Shown: piece by piece, positions 17,540 to 25,808 of the stretch
How the letters are laid out: each line of letters starts with the position of its first letter
How positions within the stretch are numbered: the stretch's first letter is position 1
Assembly (NCBI RefSeq): GCF_014384895.1
Contig: NZ_JACRSQ010000004.1
Coordinates: 62,001-126,000, forward strand
Direction: 5' to 3'
DNA length: 64,000 bases
Origin: Bianquea renquensis
Lineage (GTDB): Bacteria > Bacillota > Clostridia > Lachnospirales > Bianqueaceae
Program-made: the position numbers and the translations under genes
Notes under the pieces: model-generated
What the model saw: the letters and a program-made list of their open reading frames with translations, nothing else
Database searches by the model: none
What the model was told of the DNA's origin: nothing

Positions 17540-18185
17540 TTATTATGGAACTTTGGTGGATGTGGGCCAACCCTTTGCGAAAATCGAAGAATGGTTTTCA
17601 TCCTTCTTGCGTCAATCCAATGCAAAATGCCATCCGCATGACTTCTTCATGAGATTTTCGCGGGAGCGTGCGAAACAGCTACATCAGGAAGCTTTTGCTC
17701 TGGGAGAGACGGTTCTGCGTCAAAGCTATCTGCGGACCTGTGACCGATATGATGTCAAGCCCTGGACGGAAGAGTTTCAAAGGTTTATAACAGCACTCTT
17801 TACCATGCCAAAGGCGTATCCATCCGCAACATATGTAGTCGATGTCCTTCGGAAGCAATATAGAGTCGGACTACTGACCAACGCGGACAATGCAATTCTC
17901 CTGGAATCCATCACAAAGCAAGGATTTTTATTCGATTGTATCATAACATCAGAAAATGCGAAAGCCAATAAACCGGATCCCCGGATTTTTCACGTGGCGA
18001 TAGAGTTAGCCGGCGGCTCTCCAGAGCAAATGGTCATGGTCGGCGACTCCTTTGCCGAGGATATCCGGCCGGCACAGGATATGGGAATGCAAACCCTATG
18101 GGTCAAAACAGATGAGCGGGCTGCGGTGGGGGAGACATGTAAATCCGTTACAGAGCTGAGAGAGATATTACAGTATATGAGGTAG
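17478..18185 (+). CDS. HAD-family hydrolase (YjjG/haloacid dehalogenase-like)
   Basis: I chose TTG 17478, which has AGAGGAG 10 bp upstream and gives 235 residues; other starts nearby cannot be excluded, and the gene overlaps the flavodoxin gene in any case. The HAD motifs are visible: nucleophile Asp in WFDYYGTLVD, LLTNADNA, the lysine of NKPDPRIFHVA, and MVGDSFAEDI. The second aspartate of the phosphatase DxD pair is Tyr, as in the FDxYGTL subgroup. A cap domain lies between motifs I and II. It is likely a phosphatase or dehalogenase acting on a small metabolite of the cluster. Confidence 0.82.
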   Translation: MEKTSRQPSWDKRAIRTIWFDYYGTLVDVGQPFAKIEEWFSSFLRQSNAKCHPHDFFMRFSRERAKQLHQEAFALGETVLRQSYLRTCDRYDVKPWTEEFQRFITALFTMPKAYPSATYVVDVLRKQYRVGLLTNADNAILLESITKQGFLFDCIITSENAKANKPDPRIFHVAIELAGGSPEQMVMVGDSFAEDIRPAQDMGMQTLWVKTDERAAVGETCKSVTELREILQYMR

Positions 18186-18187
18186 AT

Positions 18188-19138
18188 ATGAACGAGATAC
18201 TTGAGACATTACGGACAAACAGTCCTAAAATCGCCGTCCTTGGAGATTCCATCCTGGATGCATATTATGTTGGATTTTTGCGGGAGACACAAGAGTCCAT
18301 CTTTATCCCTCAGAAACGATACTACCATCTAGGTGGAGCAGGCAATGTCGCCTACTCAATCCGGCGGCTCGGGGGTACCCCTCTTTTTTATACAGTCCTG
18401 GGAGTGCGGGCAAATTCAAAGACGTTCCACGGGCTCCTTACGAATAAAAAGCTGTTGTCATCTTTTTGCTTGACGGAGGAGACGCGGGATATCAGCTTAA
18501 AGACACGATTGGTGGCGGACAACCGGATTTTATTGCGCTTAGATGAAGATTACGATGCACCCATCAGCGCGGATACATCCAACCGTCTGTACAGTCATTT
18601 TCGTTATAATATGGATGATATCCGCTGTGTTGTCGTATCCGATTATCAGAAGGGCTGTATCGGTCAAGATCTATTTGAGCGGATCAAGAAGATCTGTCTC
18701 GCTCGAAATATCCGACTTCTGGTTGACAGTAAGTCATCCTGGGATTTCAGCGGTATTTTTCTCTACAAGCCGACGGTAGCTGAACTCGAAAAGCTGCTGG
18801 GACGGCAGCTTGCTGGAATCGATGAGACGATCGAATACGGAATGCGCTTTAAACAGGAGCAAGGAATTGAGAATATGGTCATTACCTTGGATGCAAATGG
18901 GCTTATTTATCTTGATGATTCAGACATGGCATACCCCATTTCATCGGTCTGCAAGGCGCCGGTAGACCCAACGGGAGCTGGGGATTCCATGATGGCGGCC
19001 ATGGCAGTTTGCCTAGCCAATGGAATCCCCATGGACGCCGCGGTTCGATTTGCCAATGAGGTGGCGGCCATTAGCTGTGAAAGGATGGGAACGATCGCTG
19101 TATCGCTGGACATGTTGGAAAAAAGGGTACAAGGGTGA
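18188..19138 (+). CDS. PfkB-family sugar kinase, heptose-7-phosphate kinase-like
   Basis: A 316-residue ribokinase-fold protein resembling the kinase half of HldE/RfaE. It has VLGDSILDAYYVG, HLGGAGNVAYSIRRLGG, a substrate-side SDYQKG and the catalytic anion-hole motif DPTGAGDSMM. In HldE this domain phosphorylates D-glycero-D-manno-heptose 7-phosphate at C1. The matching nucleotidyltransferase and phosphatase are encoded at 21665 and 22119, so the three form a split ADP-heptose-type pathway. No sedoheptulose-7-phosphate isomerase (GmhA) is in the window. Another sugar phosphate substrate remains possible. Confidence 0.82.
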   Translation: MNEILETLRTNSPKIAVLGDSILDAYYVGFLRETQESIFIPQKRYYHLGGAGNVAYSIRRLGGTPLFYTVLGVRANSKTFHGLLTNKKLLSSFCLTEETRDISLKTRLVADNRILLRLDEDYDAPISADTSNRLYSHFRYNMDDIRCVVVSDYQKGCIGQDLFERIKKICLARNIRLLVDSKSSWDFSGIFLYKPTVAELEKLLGRQLAGIDETIEYGMRFKQEQGIENMVITLDANGLIYLDDSDMAYPISSVCKAPVDPTGAGDSMMAAMAVCLANGIPMDAAVRFANEVAAISCERMGTIAVSLDMLEKRVQG

Positions 19139-19143
19139 TTTGG

Positions 19144-20313
19144 ATGAGAAATGTGGTGGCTGTTTCCGCCTGCCGTTCCCCAGTGGGAAAAATACCAGGA
19201 GAATTGAATGGAATCGGCGAAATCCCGCTGCTCGCTAAAGTATTTCAGGAAGCGGTAACGCGCGCGGGCCTGCCGGTTCAGGTTGAAGAGGCGTTGGCAG
19301 GTGCCAGCTTTCCCATTGAAAAGGATAATCTCTGTCGAAAGGCGATACTGTATGCGGGACTATCGGAGATGATTTCCTGCACCACCATCAGTAAAACCTG
19401 TGCCTCCTCTGATGAGGCGCTGGCCATCGCCTGGCACAAGATTCGAAATGGCGCCGCCAACACGATTTTGGTCGGTGGGATTGAGAAGATTGGCAATTCG
19501 CCCTATGTATTACACTTCATGAAGCAGAACGTGAAGCGAATGCTGAAAAATCAACTCCCTTGTATGGCGGAGATTGAGAACCGCATCCAGGACAATGACA
19601 TGGCCTACATGAACGAGGTGCTGGCCAGGAAAGCTGGTATCAGTCGGCTGGCCATAGATGCGCATACCTATCAAGGCATTTTGAAGGCTGAGACAGCCTA
19701 TCGAAATGGCTGCTTTGCTGAAGAAACGGTGCCCATACCCTATACAGAAAATGGAAAAACACGATATGTCATAGGCGATGAGTTTCCACAGGTAGTGCGA
19801 TCGGAGCGCGAGATCTATGAAGCGGCCCCCATGTTTCTAAAGGATGGAGTGTTAACACGGCTCAATAGCGCCGCCATAGCGGAATGTGCTGTTGCGATGC
19901 TTCTCATGGAGGAAAATACTGCACGGACAATAGGACTTCAACCGCTGGCACGAATCGTATCGGTGTTGAATACAGCGGTCCCCAATGAAGAGCGGGGGAG
20001 CTCCATGGCGAAATGCGCACAAACGATAATGAAGCAATGCGGTTTCGATCGATTCGATGTCGGTCTGTATTCAATCAATGACTCATTTATGGTGCAATCC
20101 ATGATGACAGTGCTGGAGATGGGACTTGACTCAGATCGAGTCAATGTGGATGGAGGCAATATTGGTTTGGGATACCCGATCGGCGCAACAGGACTTCGCA
20201 TGTGTACGTCACTTTTGTATGAAATGCAGCGCAGACAGGTAAACCTGGGGCTTCATGCCATTGGCGCAGGGACCAATATGGCGCAGGCTGTTGTAATGCA
20301 GAGGGATGGATAG
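19144..20313 (+). CDS. Thiolase-fold protein lacking two catalytic residues
   Basis: The start is ATG 19144, with AAGGG 8 bp upstream and the typical thiolase beginning MRNVVAVSACRSPVGK; an in-frame GTG at 19135 is the alternative. The 389-residue protein keeps the acyl-accepting cysteine (SKTCASS, C86). The usual GHP histidine is Tyr (LGYPIGATG, Y344), and the C-terminal CxGGG cysteine position is Ala (HAIGAGTN, A372). NEAFA is also changed to NDSFM. Ordinary Claisen thiolysis needs those residues, so it may instead catalyse acyl transfer or another condensation, or be a structural partner. Confidence 0.85.
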   Translation: MRNVVAVSACRSPVGKIPGELNGIGEIPLLAKVFQEAVTRAGLPVQVEEALAGASFPIEKDNLCRKAILYAGLSEMISCTTISKTCASSDEALAIAWHKIRNGAANTILVGGIEKIGNSPYVLHFMKQNVKRMLKNQLPCMAEIENRIQDNDMAYMNEVLARKAGISRLAIDAHTYQGILKAETAYRNGCFAEETVPIPYTENGKTRYVIGDEFPQVVRSEREIYEAAPMFLKDGVLTRLNSAAIAECAVAMLLMEENTARTIGLQPLARIVSVLNTAVPNEERGSSMAKCAQTIMKQCGFDRFDVGLYSINDSFMVQSMMTVLEMGLDSDRVNVDGGNIGLGYPIGATGLRMCTSLLYEMQRRQVNLGLHAIGAGTNMAQAVVMQRDG

Positions 20314-20328
20314 GAGGAGAGTCGGACT

Positions 20329-21654
20329 ATGAACTATACATCGTATGATGTGGCGGTGATGAACTATCCACTGTTTGATAAGCGGGAGGATGTGTCGCAG
20401 GCTGCTGAAAAATTTTTCAAAGCGCCACCTGTGGAGAAGAGGGCAGAGGTTCCGCTCTACATCCACGTTCCATTTTGTACGAGCCTCTGCGATTTTTGTA
20501 TTTATCACCGAAATCTGGCATCTCAGCCAGAGCGAATCGAGGCGTATGTGGATGCTCTGCTGCGCGAGATCGAAATGTATGCCGGTGAGCCGTATACTTG
20601 CCAGCTCCCTATCGGTTCTGTTTTTATAGGCGGAGGAACCCCCACGGTCCTGACTCGCGATCAGCTAATCCGGATACTGGACCGCCTTCACCAGTCCTTT
20701 AATCTTAAGGGCTGTGACATAACCGTGGAGTGTCATACACAGAATGCAAATTTAGAAAAGCTGATAGCTCTGCGTGAGCATGGGGTGACGCGTGTGAGCA
20801 CGGGCATCCAGACGCTGCAGCACAAGGCGCGGAGAGATTTGCACATGGCTGGCAGCCCGGATGCTCTGATTCAGTGGCTGGCTATGGCAAAAAGTATAGG
20901 GTTTTCCGGTGTATCGGCGGATTTAATGTACGGGCTGCCGGGGGTGTCCCAAGAGGAGTTTTTGCAGGATTTGGACCAGGCGATCAAGCTGCAGCTCTCT
21001 CATCTTTCAGTGTATAAGACAGCCGTATTTGCGTATACAAAGCTCTACCGAGAACAACAAAAGTCCATGAGCCCGCCTGCAGCGCTAAATGAAACAGAAA
21101 TGAGGGAAACATTCTATCAAGCCCACGATAAGCTAATGACTCATGGATACGAGCTGATCAGCGCCCAGGAGTACGGCAGAGAGAAAGGGCTTATACGATT
21201 TTGGGATCTGACCTATGATGGATATGGGGATAATCTTTCCTTTGGCCCGTCCAGCTTCGGATATATCAATGGCTACTGTTATCAGAATGAGAGCGAGCTT
21301 GATTCTTATGTTAAGAAGCTTCAGGGAAGAGTACTGCCAGTCAGTCGAATCAGCAGGAGAATTACGTCCAAGCAGCTGATGGAGAGGGCGATGGTCATGG
21401 GATTTCGCAGGGGCGCGGTTTCCCTTTTCCGGTTTGCAGACACCTTCGGCTATGACCTAAAGCAGATCTTTTCGGAGGTAATCCATCGGCATATCAAACA
21501 GGGGTATGTAACAGCCGTTGGCGATCAGCTGATCCTGACAAGAAAAGGTCTGTACGAGCAGGGAAAGGTGAGCGTTGACTATATGCAATCGATTTTTCAG
21601 GGCATATCCAATTTAAAACGAAAGCTCTGTATTGGCAGTCATGAGATGCCGTGA
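20329..21654 (+). CDS. HemN/HemW-like radical SAM protein
   Basis: A 441-residue protein of the coproporphyrinogen oxidase-like radical SAM family. The cluster ligands are C50-TSL-C54-DF-C57, followed by GGGTPTVL, STGIQTLQ and DLMYGLPG. The fourth cysteine common just after the CxxxCxxC motif in HemN/HemW is absent (Ile follows). No other heme gene is near. Members of this family also include class C methyltransferases and the cyclopropanases that tailor polyketide chains, so an acyl-tailoring role fits the cluster better than heme chaperoning. The ATG has GGAGGAG upstream. Confidence 0.8.
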   Translation: MNYTSYDVAVMNYPLFDKREDVSQAAEKFFKAPPVEKRAEVPLYIHVPFCTSLCDFCIYHRNLASQPERIEAYVDALLREIEMYAGEPYTCQLPIGSVFIGGGTPTVLTRDQLIRILDRLHQSFNLKGCDITVECHTQNANLEKLIALREHGVTRVSTGIQTLQHKARRDLHMAGSPDALIQWLAMAKSIGFSGVSADLMYGLPGVSQEEFLQDLDQAIKLQLSHLSVYKTAVFAYTKLYREQQKSMSPPAALNETEMRETFYQAHDKLMTHGYELISAQEYGREKGLIRFWDLTYDGYGDNLSFGPSSFGYINGYCYQNESELDSYVKKLQGRVLPVSRISRRITSKQLMERAMVMGFRRGAVSLFRFADTFGYDLKQIFSEVIHRHIKQGYVTAVGDQLILTRKGLYEQGKVSVDYMQSIFQGISNLKRKLCIGSHEMP

Positions 21655-21664
21655 GGAGGCGGAA

Positions 21665-22138
21665 GTGGGAAAGAGAATCACGCAATATGAATTGTCACAC
21701 TATCGAAGAAAATATGAGGATCAAATCTTGGTCGCCGCCTGTGGCTGCTTTGATATATTTCATATTGGGCATCTGGAATATTTAAGCGGTGCTAAGGCGC
21801 TAGGAGATCTTTTGCTGGTTGGCGTGAATTCAGACGAATCCATCAAACAAATGAAAGGCACATATCCAATTTTCTCCATACAAGATCGGATGTCTATGGT
21901 TGCCGCCCTCTCCTGCGTTGATTATGTCTTTCCCTTTCACAATACGACCTTCGATCAATGTCTATGGCAGTTACAGCCCAATATCTTTGCCAGGGGGGCC
22001 GACGCGGAGGAAAAAGGTTTTCCGGAAGCCCATACAACAGAAAAATATAAAATCCACGTCATTAAGGTGGGGGAAATCAAAAGGGCTTCGTCCAGTTGGC
22101 TGCGGAGGAGGTTGACAAATGAAGAACGCTTGCAATAA
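21665..22138 (+). CDS. Cytidylyltransferase-like protein (HldE nucleotidyltransferase-type)
   Basis: The start is GTG 21665, with GAGGAGG 5 bp upstream; an earlier in-frame ATG would overlap the previous gene further. The 157-residue protein has the nucleotidyltransferase signature AACGCFDIFHIGHLEYL with the HxGH motif, LLLVGVNSDESI and a C-terminal RASSSWLRRRL. It resembles the C-terminal half of HldE, which transfers AMP to heptose 1-phosphate. It is placed directly before the GmhB-like phosphatase (20-bp overlap), supporting a common sugar-activation route with the kinase at 18188. GTP- or CTP-using relatives cannot be excluded. Confidence 0.82.
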   Translation: MGKRITQYELSHYRRKYEDQILVAACGCFDIFHIGHLEYLSGAKALGDLLLVGVNSDESIKQMKGTYPIFSIQDRMSMVAALSCVDYVFPFHNTTFDQCLWQLQPNIFARGADAEEKGFPEAHTTEKYKIHVIKVGEIKRASSSWLRRRLTNEERLQ

Positions 22139-22646
22139 AGCTGTTTTTATAGATCGGGATGGGGTTATCACAATTGAACCTACAGGAAAAGGAAAGAATC
22201 AATATATCCGGTCTTTATCAGAGATGAAGATTCAGATGGAGATTGTTCCGCTTCTACAGACATTCCAAAGATTAGGGTATAAACTGATCGTTGTTACGAA
22301 TCAAGCTTGTATTGGCAAGGGATACCTCTCCCATAGACAGTTTGCAACCCTGACCCGCTATATGGTCGCGGAGCTCAGGCGGAAGGGAATTCGGATTGCG
22401 AATGTCTATTATTGTTCATCCTGTAACCCCCATCACCCTTGCCGAAAACCAAATCCAGGAATGTTGTGGAGGGCAAAGCAACGGTATCATATCGACCTAC
22501 AGAAATCCATCCTCATCGGAAATCAGTTGCGGGATATTGAAGCTGGAAAACGTGCAGGGATTGGTAGGACTATTTTATATGATTCCAACGCAATGCCAGA
22601 TATCACGGTAAAAAAATTGTCGTATATACAGCCGGAAAATTTATAA
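22119..22646 (+). CDS. GmhB-like HAD-IIIA phosphatase
   Basis: A 175-residue protein resembling D-glycero-D-manno-heptose 1,7-bisphosphate 7-phosphatase. It has FIDRDGVI, VVTNQACIGKG, a zinc-type loop CSSCNPHHPCRKP, and LIGNQLRDIEAG. The last motif is normally GDxxxD, so the first Asp is Asn here, which may weaken metal binding or alter specificity. It overlaps the nucleotidyltransferase gene by 20 bp. Kinase, phosphatase and nucleotidyltransferase together would turn a heptose 7-phosphate into an activated sugar. Confidence 0.82.
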   Translation: MKNACNKAVFIDRDGVITIEPTGKGKNQYIRSLSEMKIQMEIVPLLQTFQRLGYKLIVVTNQACIGKGYLSHRQFATLTRYMVAELRRKGIRIANVYYCSSCNPHHPCRKPNPGMLWRAKQRYHIDLQKSILIGNQLRDIEAGKRAGIGRTILYDSNAMPDITVKKLSYIQPENL

Positions 22647-22662
22647 TGATGAAAGGTGGACC

Positions 22663-23118
22663 ATGAAACAGATTTTAAGTCAAGACAGGATCAAAGAGTA
22701 CCTTCCGCACCGAGACGCGATGCTTTTACTTCACAGACTGGAAGTATTAGAAACTGGACAGTCAATCGGATATTACCACTTTTCGGGAGAGGAATGGTTT
22801 TTTAAAGGGCACTTTCCGGGCCATCCCATTGTGCCCGGCGTCGTGAGCTGCGAAATTATGGCACAATCCTCCTGCGGCCTCTGGCTGGATGAGCTTCAAG
22901 GGAGGCGGCCGCTTCTGACCGGGATAACGGACATGAAATTTCATAAAGAGATTGCCCCAGGCGACATCCTGTCAGCCGTCTGCCAGGTCGAAAAAGTGAG
23001 GCCCCCTTTTTACTATGTCACCTGCAAAGCCTATGTTGACAAGAAACTCTGCGCAAGCGGGAGACTATCCTTTATACTACAAAATACAGACCGTCATAGG
23101 GGGGATTGCGATGCATGA
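22663..23118 (+). CDS. FabZ-like 3-hydroxyacyl-ACP dehydratase
   Basis: A 151-residue hot-dog-fold protein. It has YLPHRDAMLLLHRL at the start, the catalytic histidine in GHFPGHPIVPGV and the catalytic glutamate in SCEIMAQSS, followed by FHKEIAPGDIL. These match FabZ, which removes water from 3-hydroxyacyl-ACP. The gene overlaps the second acyl carrier protein gene by 8 bp. With the FabG-type reductase it gives two steps of a chain-elongation cycle; no ketosynthase or enoyl reductase is visible in the window. Confidence 0.9.
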   Translation: MKQILSQDRIKEYLPHRDAMLLLHRLEVLETGQSIGYYHFSGEEWFFKGHFPGHPIVPGVVSCEIMAQSSCGLWLDELQGRRPLLTGITDMKFHKEIAPGDILSAVCQVEKVRPPFYYVTCKAYVDKKLCASGRLSFILQNTDRHRGDCDA

Positions 23119-23329
23119 GGAAATGATTAAAGAAATCGTGGCAGACTATGTGGAGATGAGGGCAGAGGATATCAAACTTGACGATACGCTACAGTCTCTA
23201 GGACTGGACTCACTGGATGTTATGGATTTAGTGGTGGAACTGGAAAATGCCTTTGATATTCAGCTTGAAGATGGCGACATGTTTATGACGATTCGCGAGT
23301 TGATCGCGCGTGTCGACGCAGTGCAATGA
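23111..23329 (+). CDS. Acyl carrier protein
   Basis: The start is ATG 23111, which overlaps the FabZ-like gene by 8 bp. The 72-residue protein carries the phosphopantetheine site LGLDSLDV with S34 and an acidic helix after it (VVELENAFDIQLED). It differs clearly from the carrier at 14663, so the two probably serve different enzymes. It is the last gene of the coupled cluster. Confidence 0.92.
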   Translation: MHEEMIKEIVADYVEMRAEDIKLDDTLQSLGLDSLDVMDLVVELENAFDIQLEDGDMFMTIRELIARVDAVQ

Positions 23330-23414
23330 AATCGTGCGAGTGTTATTAAGGGCTATGGCATATTTTGCCTAAGCCTCTTTTGTATGCGGCAGCCCTATTA
23401 AATCCGTTACAAGG

Positions 23415-23443
23415 TTGACAAATCTTTCCATATCAAGTACACT
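23415..23443 (+). promoter_or_regulatory. Sigma-A promoter for the beta-helix gene
   Basis: TTGACA (23415-23420), a 17-bp spacer and TACACT (23438-23443) form a good vegetative promoter in the 194-bp gap after the second acyl carrier protein. It implies that the next two genes form a separate transcript. An imperfect AGGGCT/AGCCCT inverted repeat upstream is too loose to call a terminator. Confidence 0.65.
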
Positions 23444-23523
23444 AGAAGTGAAAAATTGCTTGCCAGATCCGATGATCAAAATTGTAACCAGCAATACAGT
23501 CCAATGGAAGGTTGTGATACGAT

Positions 23524-24735
23524 ATGGAATATGTGTCGCCCAATGAAACTATATCCAGCACGGATGACAAAAGCATCTCCCTTGCAATTAAAAAGGCAAA
23601 GGAAACGGGGCTTGACAAAGTAGTAATCCCCCGTCATAACCAGCGAACTGGCAGCGAAAAATGGATCATAGAGGATACGATCCTGTTGCCGGATGACATA
23701 GAAATCCTGTTGGACAACGCGCATCTTGTCCTTGCGGACGGAACCTATATCAACATGTTTGCCAACGAAAATTTGGGGACCGACCTAGGCAGATCCGCCG
23801 AAGGAGAGCAACACAACATTACCATCCGGGGGCAGGGCCATGCGGTTCTCGACGGTGGGAACTACAACGGCCTGTCAGAATCCACGAGCCTAAAAAAGGG
23901 GCGGCCTCACATATCGCGCAATACCACTTTATTTTTCTGTAATGTTAGCAATCTTCGAGTAGAAAATCTGAAGATACTCCATCAGCGCTGGTGGGGGATT
24001 ACCAACGTCTTTGTGAGGAATTCAACATTCCGAAATATAGTATTTCAGGCGGATTTATCAAGAATCGATGAGAATGGCGTGCATTTTCCGGATCAGTTGC
24101 CCCGGGAGTATGGCGAAGTCTATGTGAAAAATGCGGATGGGATCGATCTCCGCGTGGGCTGTAACAACATCGTGATAGAAAACATATCCGGCTTTACGGA
24201 GGATGACACCATCGCCCTCACGGCTCTAGGCGAATTTGAGATGGAACAGGGCTACTGGGTGGAAGGAAAAGATGCGGATATCCATGATGTAAAAATTCGG
24301 AATGTTTCCTCCGACCCCTATGTCTGTTCGATCATCCGATTGCTCAATGAAAATGGTCATCAACTATATAACGTCGAAATACAAGGCGTTACCGATTTGA
24401 GACAGAATGAGGCCTATCAGTCCCAAAATGCAGTTCGAATCGGGGACTGTGCCTATGGGCATCGTCCTTCCGGCATGGGAGAAATGCGGAATATTACAGT
24501 CAGAAATGTTGTCTCTAGGGCGAAATATGCAGTGGCCCTTTGCAAGACATTACAGGACTCAGTCATTGAAAACGTAACGGTGTTGGAGGGCGGACAATAC
24601 GGCTTTGGGGTATATGGTTTGGACCGTGCTCCGGCAAGGATGAAAAACTGCTCCATTTGCAATATTGTTTGTGCTGGCGAGAAGGGCACTCCCCTGTCCA
24701 TAGAGGGCCTTGAAGGTGAATTTGAAATAAACTGA
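23524..24735 (+). CDS. Right-handed beta-helix protein, GH28/pectin-lyase-like
   Basis: A 403-residue protein made of parallel beta-helix repeats. It begins with SISLAIKKAKETGLDKVVIP and ITIRGQGHAVLDGG, both typical of pectate lyase-fold enzymes. The block NADGIDLRVGCNNIVIENI followed by TEDDTIAL resembles the NxD...DD catalytic region of polygalacturonases (GH28). No signal peptide is present, so it would act in the cytoplasm or be misassigned as a secreted glycanase. It could process a pectin-derived oligosaccharide or, given its neighbours, a glycolipid product of the cluster. Confidence 0.75.
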   Translation: MEYVSPNETISSTDDKSISLAIKKAKETGLDKVVIPRHNQRTGSEKWIIEDTILLPDDIEILLDNAHLVLADGTYINMFANENLGTDLGRSAEGEQHNITIRGQGHAVLDGGNYNGLSESTSLKKGRPHISRNTTLFFCNVSNLRVENLKILHQRWWGITNVFVRNSTFRNIVFQADLSRIDENGVHFPDQLPREYGEVYVKNADGIDLRVGCNNIVIENISGFTEDDTIALTALGEFEMEQGYWVEGKDADIHDVKIRNVSSDPYVCSIIRLLNENGHQLYNVEIQGVTDLRQNEAYQSQNAVRIGDCAYGHRPSGMGEMRNITVRNVVSRAKYAVALCKTLQDSVIENVTVLEGGQYGFGVYGLDRAPARMKNCSICNIVCAGEKGTPLSIEGLEGEFEIN

Positions 24736-24772
24736 GAACGTATATAGCGAAAGCAGAGAGAGGATTGATACG

Positions 24773-25765
24773 ATGCCCCAGGAGATGACCTTGCCGGTCT
24801 TTGTTCCCTCCATCAAAACATTTCTATTTCACGCCTATCCGCTGGCCGTTATGGAAAATCATCCTGATTTTGAGAACTGGTTTTACACCAATTATATCCA
24901 ACTGTACTATCAGATCGGGAGTCCCCACAAGCTCAATTTCTATGGCCTCAATCTGATCCATGGAGTCTGGGATTACTACCCACTTTTGGATATAGAGCGC
25001 ATATCCCAGGAGATGCTGCGGGTTATGAGAGCTGACATGGTAGAGTTAGCCCGCTGGGCTATACAGACCGAGGGATATGTGAATGTCTTTTTGGACGAAT
25101 ACTATACGGAGCACCGCTATGCCTTCCAAACAGAGCATCGAACCCATGATTTTTTGCTCTATGGATATGATGATTCCCAACAGCATTTCTTGACAGTCGG
25201 TTTTGATGAGAATCAGCGGTATACCTCCACTCATATCCCATATGAGGCGCTGCGGAACGCATTTGCCTCCGTGACGGAGAAGCGGTCCATGGTCATTCTG
25301 CGAGTCAATAGGGAGAAACGGTTTGCCCTGGATTTTGAGAATATTCAGGAGATGGTATCGGACTATCTCCAGTCGGCAGACACGTCCAAGCGGTTTAAAA
25401 TGTACGGAAATCCTAAGCCTGACATGGTGTATGGGTTGGCAGCATACCGAGAATTGCAGACCTACATAGAGCAAATTGAAAAAGGGGAGGATTTTCTGGA
25501 CATAAGAGCCTTCACCCTGCTGTGCGAGCATAAAGCTGTGATGGCGAAACGAATCCGCTATCTACAAAAAGAAAATGCGATTCAATGTTCCGGTGATATC
25601 CTAGTAAAATTGGATGAGATTGCAGAACGCGCCACCTGTATCAAAAATCTCATGCTAAAGTACTCACTGATAAAACAGCCCCGCGATCTGGCGACAGTTC
25701 AAATGCATTTGCTTGCCATGCGGGAGGATGAAGAGAGGGTCTTGCGGGCAGTATTTGTTTCATAA
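24773..25765 (+). CDS. Uncharacterised protein, possible BtrH-like peptidase-fold domain
   Basis: This 330-residue protein is not firmly recognised. Its middle part (VNVFLDEYYTE, then HRTHDFLLYGYDD) resembles the YxDxYY...HxFLIxGYD pattern of butirosin BtrH N-terminal-like domains, a papain-type fold that moves acyl groups from acyl carrier proteins or cleaves peptides. No obvious nucleophilic Cys is present near the N-terminus, where such enzymes usually have one. The last 150 residues are helical. It lies 37 bp after the beta-helix gene and shares its promoter. If it is BtrH-like, it could use the carrier proteins of the upstream cluster; this is a weak assignment. Confidence 0.45.
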   Translation: MPQEMTLPVFVPSIKTFLFHAYPLAVMENHPDFENWFYTNYIQLYYQIGSPHKLNFYGLNLIHGVWDYYPLLDIERISQEMLRVMRADMVELARWAIQTEGYVNVFLDEYYTEHRYAFQTEHRTHDFLLYGYDDSQQHFLTVGFDENQRYTSTHIPYEALRNAFASVTEKRSMVILRVNREKRFALDFENIQEMVSDYLQSADTSKRFKMYGNPKPDMVYGLAAYRELQTYIEQIEKGEDFLDIRAFTLLCEHKAVMAKRIRYLQKENAIQCSGDILVKLDEIAERATCIKNLMLKYSLIKQPRDLATVQMHLLAMREDEERVLRAVFVS

Positions 25766-25773
25766 AACGGGGA

Positions 25774-25802
25774 TTGACAAAATCTGAAAATTGGCGTATA
25801 GT
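25774..25802 (+). promoter_or_regulatory. Promoter of the T-box leader
   Basis: TTGACA (25774-25779), 17 bp, TATAGT (25797-25802) is a near-consensus sigma-A promoter. It lies 9 bp after the preceding stop codon. Transcription would start near 25809 and run into the T-box leader. Confidence 0.8.
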
Positions 25803-25808
25803 GATACT

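Noticed and set aside
23342..23400. AGGGCT/AGCCCT inverted repeat as a terminator for the cluster.
   Set aside because: The stem is only six clean pairs with a long loop and no T run after it.
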